Positions 46,525 to 57,220 of a DNA stretch of 64,000 nucleotides are shown in pieces. Position numbers and translations under genes: made by a program. How positions within the stretch are numbered: the first letter of the stretch is position 1; every line of letters begins with the position of its first letter. This stretch comes from Ciborinia camelliae (Eukaryota > Ascomycota > Leotiomycetes > Helotiales > Sclerotiniaceae), in assembly GCA_025890175.1 (NCBI GenBank), contig JANPYM010000001.1:4970378-5034377 (forward strand), read 5' to 3'. The notes beneath the pieces are model-generated. The model was given only the letters and a program-made list of their open reading frames with translations, was not told the DNA's origin and made no database searches.

Positions 46525-48448
46525 TATGTTGGGATACCTAGATGCAATACAAGCAATGCAAGAAATACAAGCAATGTAATGTATGAGCTCCGGCTAGCTC
46601 CCCAAGAGAGAAAGAGAGAAAGAGATAGAAAGAGATAGAGAGAGAGAGTGAGAGAGAGAGAGAGAGATATATATATATACACATTCCATACATCATACCA
46701 TACCACACCACACCATAGCGAGTAAAGGCTAGCCTTGCCTCCCCTAGAGGGCATTATTAGAAACTCTCTGGAATACTATGGTGTATCTTGTGCCAGTGCC
46801 AGTGCCAGTGCCAGTGCTGGTTTGTGTTCTGTTATTAGAAGATTTGTGTGTGTGTGTGTGTATGGACATATGATATTGGATATTGGATATTAGATAGATA
46901 ATAGAACAACAAAAGAACGAACGAAAGAACGAAGTGAAAATCAACATTTCCAAACTTGATTATGGTTACATAAATATAAACATCCATCCATCCATCCATA
47001 ATACATCTATACGCAGATAAACAAATCATGCGTTAAAAAATGGCGTGAGATATCAACGTGAATCTTGGAATAGATGAAGGGAGGGAGGTACAGCTGGAGT
47101 GAGGAAGGAACTCGAGGAGGCTATATTGAAAGGTCCGATGTTGATGTTGAGTTATGCCGGCCGATGCTGTACCAACCATGCTGTACGATGAATGGAGAGG
47201 GGAGGAGAGGATAGGTACCATGCATGTTACCAGTTACATTCAACGAGCTGTGCTGTTCACGTTGTATAATATGTTTTATAGCATTCGGTGGGTAGGTAGG
47301 TATATGACATAGGATGAGATGAGATGAGATTTTGAGAGCCAAGAGTGGTAAAATAGATATGGTAAAATAGGTTAGGTATGGTATGGTATGGTATGATAAT
47401 TGGAATTGAGATATAAAAGATTGGCGATTAGGTTGAATTGGAAGGAAGTGTTTATATGTAATCTTACCTACATACCTATGAATTTGTTGAGTATTTTCTA
47501 TTTTCTATTTTCTATTTTGCATTGCGACTTCATGGATGGAAGTAATCAATTTGATGTATATGCAGTTTCTAACTTTACCGATCGGTACATGTAGGTAGTA
47601 TTCGGCACCACATTCGGGACCGGGTCCGGGAGAATGACAGTAGGAAACTACCTACGGTACCTTAGATGGGGTTAGCTCCATATCACATCACCCGATTGAG
47701 ATATTATTACCTAGATATTACCTAGATATTATATTAGTCTTGTCTTGTGACGAAGAAGAATTGGAAATGGAATTGGGATTAGGATTGGAATTTCATAATG
47801 AGTATGGATGCGGGTAGTCGCCATCAATCCTAGTAGATATTTCTATTCCCCTTTTCTTTTCTAACCAGTTACTACCTATTGATCATTAATCGTGTTTTAG
47901 GTATTTATTCAATTGTAAGTGAACGGACCGACCTATTAGATTACCTAGGTTAGGATAAAATAAAAATTTCAAAGGACCGAAAAGGAAAAGGGAAAGGAGA
48001 AAGGTTTCCGGATAAATTCATTCGGACTCGTTCGGATAAAGCCCTATGGGTTTGGCTTTTCCGGATAATATATATGATATGCAGGTGATGTTTTGAATCC
48101 CCGCTGGGATTCGGGAAAATGAAAATGAAGATATCGTGAGATTTGTAGGTTAAGGTTAACCTTATAATTGCAATCGGATGAAGATGCAGGTGGATGAATC
48201 GAATTGCGTGAGGATAATCTAGATGGGTTAGATAGGCATTAAAATGAAGGGGGATTTTTTTGGAATCTGTAGGTATCGGTTAAGGAAGATTAGGTAATAC
48301 ATCTACTATCTAATTAGGTATATATTTGCACGAAACATTTATGAGACGATTTCGGACAAGAATTCTTCCACTCCGCCGGCTATTTATTATCTTAATTACC
48401 CAATCATTACGGGATCGATCATTCAATCAATCATGATTATGATCAGAT

Positions 48449-48607
48449 GGGGGCAAGCCCCCAAACCCCCATAGCTCGCTGCGCTCGAAAGGTGGAAGGA
48501 AGAAGGAAGAATGAAGATATTATTTTATTTTATATTTTTTCCTTCATTTCCATTTCCAAATAGTCTACCTCCACGGCAGTGGCCCCCGGAGGGCCAGCGG
48601 AGCGTCA
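48449..48607. repeat. Cluster of GC-rich hairpins in AT-rich DNA
   Basis: The left part has GGGGGC-AA-GCCCCC (48449-48462), a second CCCCCAT and AGCTCGCTGCGCTCG (48473-48487). The right part has GGCCC-CCGGA-GGGCC (48581-48595) followed by AGCGGAGCG. Such strong GC palindromes are unlike the surrounding sequence and resemble mobile GC clusters of fungal mitochondrial DNA. Their origin is inferred only. Confidence 0.5.
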
Positions 48608-49878
48608 TGCCATTCAATGGATTGATTTGATATCATTCATTGATCCGTATAGTAAGGTACCTTGATTTACATTGTACATATCCAACTGATCAATTGCTTC
48701 CTATTCTATTAAAAATAACAATGCCGGTACTCGTACGTTAAATCTCCATATGATTATAGCCAAGTGAAGAGTGTGTATATATGAGTGAGTAGGTGAATAG
48801 GGGTAAGGGGTACTTAGTACGTATATACAAACCAAACCCTTTTAAAGGTTGGGTTTTTAGTTGTATTGTATTGGCTCTCTCTGTCCCTGAGATTTCTATA
48901 GGCAATAGAACTAGGTATTCACAGATACATACCTAGATAGGTATCAATATCAGTATGCAATTGAGGGAAAAAACAATAAAAATCTATTCAGCATATGCAG
49001 GATTACATGAAGTTCCAATATAAAGTTACATACAGCTTGTTAATAACACTACTGTACATTATACATTACCTAAGGTAGATAGATATTCATTTAGCAGATT
49101 TCTCTCTACCTTTCTCCTGAATATTACAGATTCACAGGTTTCATATGCTTGATAGCTCAAGGTTAGTTGATCACTGCCCCAATAGTTGAATTAAGAATAT
49201 TATACCCTAAATGCTCAAGCTATCAATCAAACTGACAAACCCCTCATTCTCCAGAATCCCCACTAAGAAATCCCTAATCCAACCCCAACCCCCAACCCCC
49301 AACCTCCTACCCCAACACCCCAGCTTATTCCAAAGAACTGCGTCATACTTTTCATACTTTCATACCTAGATACCCCAAGTTCACCCACAAAATTGACAAA
49401 CTCTAACCTATCTCCATCTCCATTCTCCATCTTCATGCATTCAAAAAGCTAGAGTTAATGAAGGGTTTCGTCAAAGGATAAATGATGATCCATGGATTGT
49501 CACCAAGAAGCTAGAATGGTCCTCTCCTTGTTTCATCTATACTTTTCATACAGGAGTAGGAGTACAGCATTTGAAATACTATGATATGGTATGGTATCTC
49601 CTTATTCCAACCTTCCAGATATCTGATTGGTTAATATCTTTAAACACAACCAATAATATTCATTCCCCGCAAACTTATAACGCCTGCCTGCAAGCCTGCA
49701 GGACAAAACAAAACAAGACAAGACCAAACAACAAGAACAAAAAGAAGTTAGCGCAGGCTTTCTCCCTCTCCTCCAATCCAAGATGCCTTCTATGTAGCAC
49801 CAGCCAAGATAGTGATAGCGGTTACAAGACGGATTCCTGTAGGCGTTTACTTTTTATCTCACCTACCAATGATCCATT

Positions 49879-49923
49879 CCCCTGCGCCCATTATTGCCAA
49901 TATACTCAGCTCAGATATATAAA
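49879..49923 (+). promoter_or_regulatory. Candidate core promoter of mannitol-1-phosphate dehydrogenase
   Basis: TATATAAA at 49916-49923 lies about 300 bp before the start codon and is followed by a pyrimidine-rich stretch (CTCTTTCCCTTTTTCTC), as in strong fungal promoters. CCCCT, the core of the general stress response element, lies at 49879-49883. Stress control of mannitol metabolism is known in fungi; its use here is inferred. Confidence 0.4.
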
Positions 49924-50224
49924 CACCGACTCTTTCCCTTTTTCTCGATTATAATCTCACATCTTCATTTTCATCATCTTTGGAGATCTTTGGGTGTCAA
50001 CTCTAAAATTCACCTTGATATACCCGTGCCATTATTCCAATTTGACTCATACGTCCTTCCTTCCTTCCCCCTTATACCTACCCCGCCTTAAGGTAACCAA
50101 CTTAAATCTACCCTCGATATCTACATCTACATCTACAATACAATTACAATACCATTACATCCAAACCACCTAAATTTCCCATTATACTTAAACGTCTAGA
50201 AACTATCATTCATCATCTATCATT

Positions 50225-51560
50225 ATGGGTTTAAAAGCAGTTCACTTCGGCGCCGGAAATATCGGTAGAGGTTTTGTTGCTGAATTTGTGAGTTATATGG
50301 ATTTTCATTTCAGCTGTTACCTTTTGACTTCGATGTCTTAAGGAACATCTTCACAACTCCTTGGGCGCACACCAAGATTGTTTTCTTTGACTCTAAACTT
50401 TAACATCCAATCTGCCTTGACATTAGAAATGTGGCTAATGATAACCCTATTAGCTTCACAAATCAGGATATGAAGTCGTCTTCTGTGATGTCATGGATAG
50501 CATTATTCAAAAATTGCAAAGCACCCCTTCCTACAAAGTGATTCAAGTTGGAGCCGAGGGATCATTCGAAGAAACCATCACCAACTACCGAGCCATCAAC
50601 TCGAAAACACACGAAGCCGATGTGATTGAGGAAATTCGAACCGCAGATGTAGTAACATGCTCGGTGGGTCCGAATATCCTCAAGTTCATCGCACCCGTCA
50701 TTGCCAAGGGTATCGATGGTCGATCCAACGATGCAACCCCCATTGCCGTCATCGCCTGCGAAAATGCAATCGGTGCAACGGATACACTCGCCAGTCACGT
50801 CAAAGGAGATCATACCCCGGAACATCGTCTAGATGATCATCACGAGCGGGCACGCTACGCCAATTCGGCCATTGATCGGATCGTTCCGGCTCAAGACCCC
50901 GATGCAGGACTCGATGTGAAATTGGAGAAATTCTACGAGTGGGTTGTTGATCGCTCACCTTTCCATGATCACGAACCTCCGGCCATCAATGGTATCAAGT
51001 GGGTAGATGATTTAATCCCATACATTGAGCGCAAACTGTTCACCGTCAACACCGGACACGCAGCTGCTGCATATCACGGATATTACCACCAAAAGAAGAC
51101 GGTCTATGATGCTCTACAAGACCCCGAGATCCTCAAGGAGGTTTACATGGCGTTGGCCGAGACGAGTAAATTAATCGTCGGCAAGCACGGCATTGAAGAG
51201 CAAGAACAAAAAGACTACGTCGATAAGATCATCACGCGAATAGGAAACCCACATCTCGAAGATGCCGTGGAGAGAGTTGGTCGTGCACCCTTGCGTAAAC
51301 TAAGTCGCAAGGAAAGATTCATCGCGCCCGCCGCCGAACTCGCCGAAGAAGGAAAGGAATTCAGTGCACTATTGGATGCCGCCGAGATGGCTTTCCGCTT
51401 CCAAAATGTCGAGGATGATGAGGAGTCCAAGGAATTGGCTAAGATCATGCTGGCTAATTCACCCGAACAGGTTGTGGAAAAGGTCTGTGGGTTACAGTCT
51501 GATCACCCATTGTTCCCTCATGTGGTGGCGGTTGTGAAGAAGGTGCAAGCTGAGGAGTAG
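50225..51560 (+). CDS. MPD1: Mannitol-1-phosphate 5-dehydrogenase
   Basis: Two exons, 50225-50287 and 50454-51560, give 389 aa, the usual family length. The 166-nt intron (GTGAGT, branch GCTAATGA, acceptor ATTAG) is phase 0 and joins GRGFVAEF to [11 protein letters not shown] similar-looking CTTCACAACTCC at about 50350 was rejected because it does not lead into the following sequence. The enzyme interconverts fructose-6-phosphate and mannitol-1-phosphate with NAD(H) in the cytosol. The Rossmann motif is [11 protein letters not shown] (near residue 7). [18 protein letters not shown] and the catalytic [17 protein letters not shown] (Lys...Asn..His) of polyol-specific long-chain dehydrogenases are present, as is the C-terminal helical domain. 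Mannitol serves as carbon store and stress protectant. Confidence 0.96.
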
Positions 51561-52675
51561 AGTGATGTGGTGTGGTGTGATGTGATGGGATTTAATGTTT
51601 GAGTGATTTTCTTTTGGGGCATGGCGAATGGTTATGATATGATATGGATAGCGAGCGAGCGACTGGGCGAGCGATACTTTTGGCGTGTTATGGATAGGAT
51701 ACGCAGTATGCAGTACGCAGTGAGCAGTGAGGAGTGAGCAGTATGCTTTTGACGGACAATAGGGAATGAATTGAGCTTGAGCTTGAGCTGCCTAGATGGG
51801 CAAGTTAAGTTACCCTACCTAGATAATGATATGAAACAAAACGAATGAATGAATGACTCTTTACCACTTGGCTATTCCCCTTTTGATATCTGTATAAAAG
51901 TATGTCTGTCTTACCTCTAGGTACATGGATGGATAGATCAATATGGGATCGTCAGCACGTCACATTCTACAGTATATATATATATACCTAGGTAGATCAT
52001 TGGGGACATCGCTTGAATGTGTAGGTAGATATTGAGTATGAGAACAAGTATAAAAATGAGTGAATGAATGAATTAGATTATAGATTTTGGAAAGGAGATT
52101 TAGAGAGTAGGGGAGAGGGGGTGAGATTTTAGAAATACCATTGATATATATAGATATATATATAGATATAGATATATTGGATTCTTGAGTTATATACCAA
52201 CTCATTTACCAATATACCTTTCAAATCCATATATAGAATAACACCTGAGGTATAATCTACTCAATTGATATTCGTTGTCGTTGTTATTGTTATTGTCATT
52301 CATTGACATTGGACTTGATTTTCTTTGACTGATATTTCTGGGGATATGAAATAAGGTTACACTAAGCTAAATCTGAACTAGTCATCATCATTCAAGCTGC
52401 CACATCTCGAACTCACTCCAGAGGAACATCAATTGAAATATACCTCGAGACAACTTCGAATTTCAGCTATTTCTCCTCCCCCATCAATTTCTTTTCTCCT
52501 TCACTCCACGAGGTTCAAACAAAAGATTTGACTTCTGCGATTGAATATTGATTAATTATACACTGAACAGCATCGTGGATCGGGGAGAAACTATTTACGA
52601 ACCTACCCTATTACATGCGCTGAAAGCCACAGCATTGCTTTTTCTACATCCCTTACTTTCCACATATAACCCAAA
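51561..52675. other. Intergenic
   Basis: A 1.1-kb spacer between two plus-strand genes. It holds ATATAG-type AT repeats (52145-52175), GAATGAATGA runs and a pyrimidine-rich leader before SEC27. No gene seen. Confidence 0.55.
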
Positions 52676-55668
52676 ATGAGGTTGGACGTAAAGGTGAGAA
52701 TCATTCCTTCTTCTGCTAACAATTTGCGACATCTGCAAAAAGATACCAAAGGCTATGAGTTCTTTGGCGATACCTGTGAATCAGGATAGCATCAATAACC
52801 TCAAACTGAGGGAGACGGTTTTGGTTGGAAATATGACAACAAGTACTAATTCGGTCTACAAATGTCAGAGACAGTTATTTGCTCGATCGGAAAGAGTGAA
52901 GGGGATCGATTTCCATCCAGTCGAGCCATGGATTTTAACCACACTCTACAGTGGTATGTTCACCGGCGCATGAAGTTGGGGAGTGAGTTATTGATATTTG
53001 GCAGGTCATGTTTATATTTGGTCTTACGAAACTCAGGTTAGTAGCAACTTTGGCTAAATGCCTCCTTGTGCTAACCATCTCTAGGCCATCGTCAAGACAT
53101 TTGAGTTGACAGATGTCCCGGTACGAGCTGGTAGATTCGTAGCTCGAAAGAATTGGATTGTTTGTGGTTCCGATGACTTTCAATTACGAGTTTACAACTA
53201 CAATACTTCGGAGAAGATCACCACCTTCGAAGCCCATCCAGATTATATTCGAGCCATCGTCGTTCATCCTACGCAACCTTTCGTTTTGACCGCCTCCGAT
53301 GATATGACAATCAAGTTGTGGGATTGGGATAAGGGTTGGAAATGTGTGCAAGTATTTGAGGGACATAGTCATTATGTTATGGGTCTGGCCATCAATCCAA
53401 AGGATACGAATACATTTGCATCGGCATGTTTGGACAGGACCGTAAAGATCTGGAGTTTGGGATCATCCACAGCAAATTTCACCCTGGAGGCGCATGAAAC
53501 GAAAGGGGTCAACCATGTTGATTACTACCCTCAATCCGACAAACCATATCTCCTCACTACTTCAGACGACAGGACAGTTAAGATTTGGGATTATACTACA
53601 AAATCATTAATCGCAACCCTAGAAGGACATACAAGCAATGTTTCATTTGCATGCTACCACCCAGAGTTGCCCGTAATTATTTCGGGTTCTGAAGATGGCA
53701 CTGTCAAAATCTGGCACGCAAATACATACCGATTAGAGCAGTCTTTGAACTATGGATTGGAGAGAGCTTGGTGTGTTAGTTACCAGAGAGGCAAGCAGGG
53801 AGTTGCTGTCGGTTTTGATGAAGGTGCGGTGGTTGTCAAGATGGGTCGAGAAGAGCCTGCGGTATCTATGGATAATTCTGGAAAATTGATCTGGGCTCGT
53901 CATAGCGAAGTCGTCTCGTCCATCATCAAGGGTGGAGGTAAGTGTTTCTTGGTGGTTGCTAGGTCATTACTAAATCGCGTGTAGATGCTTCAGTGAAGGA
54001 CAATGAACCAATTTCTTTACCCACGAAAGATCTCGGCACTTGCGAAGTTTACCCACAAACTCTTCTTCACTCCCCGAACGGTCGATTCGTTTCAGTGTGC
54101 GGCGACGGTGAATTCATCATTTATACTGCTCTCGCATGGAGAAATAAGGCTTTCGGCTCGGCTTTGGATTTTGTTTGGGGTTCAAAAGATAATAGCAACG
54201 ATTACGCCATTCGGGAGTCAGCTACAAGCATCAAGATATTCAAAAACTTTGTGGAGAAAAGTGGTGGACTTGATGTTGGCTTCCAGGCTGAAGGTTTAAC
54301 TGGTGGCGTTCTTCTTGGTGTTAAGGGTCAAGGTGGTATTGGCTTCTACGATTGGCAAAGTGGTGGACTCGTTAGGAGGATTGAAGTTGAGCCAACTGAG
54401 GTACGTATGCTTGCCGCGAAAATGGAGCGAGAACTGACTGATATAGGTATACTGGTCTGAAAATGGGGAATTGGTCGCCATCGCATGCGAAGATACCTTC
54501 TACGTTCTCAGATTTTCGCGAGAAAATTACATCGCGGCTTTGAATGCTGGAGAGGTCGATGACGATGGAGTCGAGGCTGCATTTGAGGTTGTGACTGATA
54601 TTAATGAAACGTACGTTTAGTCAAGTTTAGTGGAAACCAGAGCTAACATTTTCCAGCGTACGAACAGGTGAATGGGTAGGTGATTGCTTCATCTACACAA
54701 ACAGCACCAACAGACTCAACTACCTTGTTGGTGATCAAACTTATACCATCTCTCACTTCGATCAACCCATGTACTTGCTTGGATACATTCAACGTGATTC
54801 TCGCATTTACCTCGCAGACAAAGATGTCAGCGTCACTTCTTTTGCCCTTTCTCTCGCAGTTGTCGAATACCAAACCTTGGTCTTGAGAGATGATATGGAT
54901 ACAGCAGCGGAAGTACTTGATACGATTCCCGGTGATCAACTTAATAAAATCGCTCGTTTCCTCGAAGGCCAAGGACATAAAGAATTGGCATTGGAGGTTG
55001 CAACTGATAGCGAACACAAATTTGAGCTGGCTCTTGCGCTAGGCCATCTTCCAATAGCTCTTGAACTCGCTCGCGAAGCAGACGTTGAACATAAATGGAA
55101 GACAGTAGGTGATGCCGCTCTTGCAGGTTGGGATGTTGCACTTGCAGCAGAATGTTTCAAGAATGCTAGGGATCTTGGTTCGCTGTTATTACTTCATTCA
55201 AGTACGGGTGATAGAGAGGGACTCAAAGCATTGAGTGCACAAGCGAGTGAAGCAGGTGTGCATAATGTGGCATTTACATGTCTTTGGCAATTGGGAGATG
55301 TCGATGGATGTATTGAGTTATTGATTAAGACTGGTAGAGCGGCGGAAGCGGTTTTGTTCTCACAAACATACAAGCCGAGCATCACGGTCAAGACAGTGCA
55401 CGCATGGAAAGCGCAGTTGGAAAATGACAAAAAGGGAAGGGTGGCCAAGACGGTTGGTGTACCAGGTGAAGATGAAGAACTCTTCCCTGAATGGGAAGAA
55501 TATTTGAGGTTGGAACAGGAAGGTGGTGAGAATCTCGTTGATGGGGATGAAGACGAGAAAATTAATGGTGATGGATCGGATCCAGATGCTGAAGCGGTTG
55601 AGGATGGTTCACTAGAGACGAAAGAGGATGAGGAAGAGGAAGAGGATGAGGAAGAATCGGAGGAGTAG
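52676..55668 (+). CDS. SEC27: Coatomer subunit beta' (COPI, Sec27)
   Basis: Seven exons give 859 aa: 52676-52693, 52869-52953, 53005-53036, 53085-53937, 53985-54400, 54447-54610 and 54657-55668. The first exon is only 18 nt (MRLDVK), the usual start of beta'-COP, joining to [21 protein letters not shown]. An N-terminal WD40 propeller covers about residues 10-300, with repeated KLWDW, KIWSL, KIWDY and KIWHA strand ends. It binds KKXX cargo tails. A second propeller and the alpha-solenoid ([40 protein letters not shown]) follow and bind alpha-COP. The C-terminus is strongly acidic ([14 protein letters not shown]). The protein acts in retrograde Golgi-to-ER vesicle coats. All splice phases agree. 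Confidence 0.96.
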
Positions 55669-55989
55669 GAGTGCGAAGGTGGTAGGTAGGCAAATATGAA
55701 AGAAAGTGGATGTATGGATGGACTTTGTATTTTTTGGTAATTTTTGGATGGTGGATGGTGGATGGTGGCTGGCTGGATGGCTGGCTACAAGAAAAGAAAA
55801 GAAAGTCAAACTGAATTGTGAGCTTGTGAACTTTGAACTTTGAATCTGTGAATCTGTGGAGATGGATGAATTGTATGTAGGTATGTCGTTGCTTTTTGAT
55901 AGAAGAAGAATGAAGAATATGAGAGAATTAAAGATCTTTTTTTACTGTATTCTTTTTTTTGGGGGGGGGGGGGTAGTTTTGATTGTGGA

Positions 55990-55999
55990 NNNNNNNNNN
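55990..55999. other. Assembly gap (10 N)
   Basis: Ten unresolved bases. The nine bases on each side are identical (GATTGTGGA), and a long G-run lies just upstream. The placeholder length may not be the true gap size. Confidence 0.95.
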
Positions 56000-56277
56000 G
56001 ATTGTGGATGTTTGATGTGTGGGTGTTTGATCTGGTGGTTGATGTGTAGATGGAGATGGAGATGGAGATGGAAATGAATTGTTGAATTTCTTAATAGGTA
56101 GGTATCTGCCTAGTAGTAGGTATACATCATCTTAGGTACTTAGTATCCCCACAGGAGTACAAGAGTACAAGAGTATTCTAAAATCGAGTATTCTAAAATC
56201 GATAGTCGATAAGCGATAATTGATAGTCGATAGTCGATAGTCAATAATGAGGAGGAGGAGAAGGGGTTTAGATGAGA

Positions 56278-56806
56278 GAAGAATAGAGGAAAGGGGAGGA
56301 GAATAGAGGGGAGAATAAAGGGGAGAATAGAGGGGAGAATAGAGAGGAGAATAGAGAGAAGAATAGAAGGGAGAATAGAGGGGAGAATAGAGGGGAGAAT
56401 AGAGGGGAGAATAGAGGGGAGAATAGAGGGGAGAATAGAGGGGAGAATAGAGAGGAGAATAGAGAGAAGAATAGAAGAGAGAATAGAGGGGAGAATAGAG
56501 GGGAGAATAGAGGGGAGAATAGAGGGGAGAATAGAGGGGGAGAATAGAGAGGAGAATAGAGAGAAGAATAGAAGGGAGAATAGAGGGGAGAATAGAGGGG
56601 AGAATAGAGGGGAGAATAGAGGGGAGAATAGAGGGGAGAATAGAGGGGAGAATAGAGGGGAGAATAGAGAGGAGAATAGAGAGAAGAATAGAAGAGAGAA
56701 TAGAGGGGAGAATAGAGAGGAGAATAGAGGGGAGAATAGAGGGAAGAATAGAGGGGAGAATAGAGGGAAGAATAAAGGGGAGAATAGAGGGGAGAATAGA
56801 GAAAGC
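56278..56806. repeat. 12-bp minisatellite (GAATAGAGGGGA)n with higher-order pattern
   Basis: About 44 copies of a 12-bp purine-rich unit. A variant block reading GAGAGGAGAATAGAGAGAAG recurs at about 56341, 56449, 56546 and 56666, so larger units of 8-10 copies (about 97-120 bp) have themselves been duplicated. The strand is almost all purine. Confidence 0.9.
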
Positions 56807-57220
56807 TAAATCTGTATCTGTTTCAAAAAATGATGGAAAATGGAAGATGGAAGATTAAATACTACTTCTTTGCATCTAGATATTTCAAACAGCTTTATTA
56901 GATTAGAGGAGATCAGAGGAGATTAGATTATTTAAATATCTATTGTTATATCATATCATATCACAACGTATCATATCTAGTTAAATCTTCATTTCAATCT
57001 TCATCTAATTTCATTTCATTTCATTAAGTATCATCTCCAGCACAGAAAATCAAGTAAAAAAGCATTTTGCAAGATCAGATGTTGGGAAGAAATCTTTATC
57101 GAGTTCATTATTTTATATTTCATTATTAACATTAATCATATGGTCTCCCTTTCCCCCCTTCACTTCCCCTATTTATATACAATCTCGCCCTCACCTATCC
57201 TTTCATCCTCCTCCCTCCAT

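Larger units (their letters stand above)
43905..50224. other. 6.3-kb gene desert rich in simple repeats
   Basis: No gene could be supported across this long stretch. It contains TACC/TAGG tracts, an (ATC)n run (45809-45833), (TA)n at about 46306-46352, a TTTGGA hexamer array, (GA)n at about 46608-46665, GTGCCA repeats (46791-46817), a GC-rich hairpin cluster (48449-48607) and C-rich tracts (49260-49320). The right end carries the promoter of the mannitol-1-phosphate dehydrogenase gene. A non-coding transcript cannot be excluded. Confidence 0.6.
55669..57220. other. Spacer with gap and minisatellite
   Basis: The 3' regions of SEC27 and the minus-strand oxidase converge here. It contains GGATGGTGGATGG repeats (55746-55785), a G-run (about 55962-55973), a ten-N gap, GATAGTCGATAGTC repeats (about 56190-56245) and the 12-bp minisatellite. 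No gene seen. Confidence 0.6.

Noticed and set aside
46380..46754. Minus-strand Asn-Pro repeat protein
   Set aside because: Produced by the TTTGGA hexamer array and flanking microsatellites, not a gene.
50341..50400. Middle exon of the mannitol dehydrogenase starting at the CTTCACAACTCC-like sequence
   Set aside because: It leads to a stop and has no suitable donor. The CTTCACAAATCAGG at 50454 gives the expected [10 protein letters not shown] in phase.
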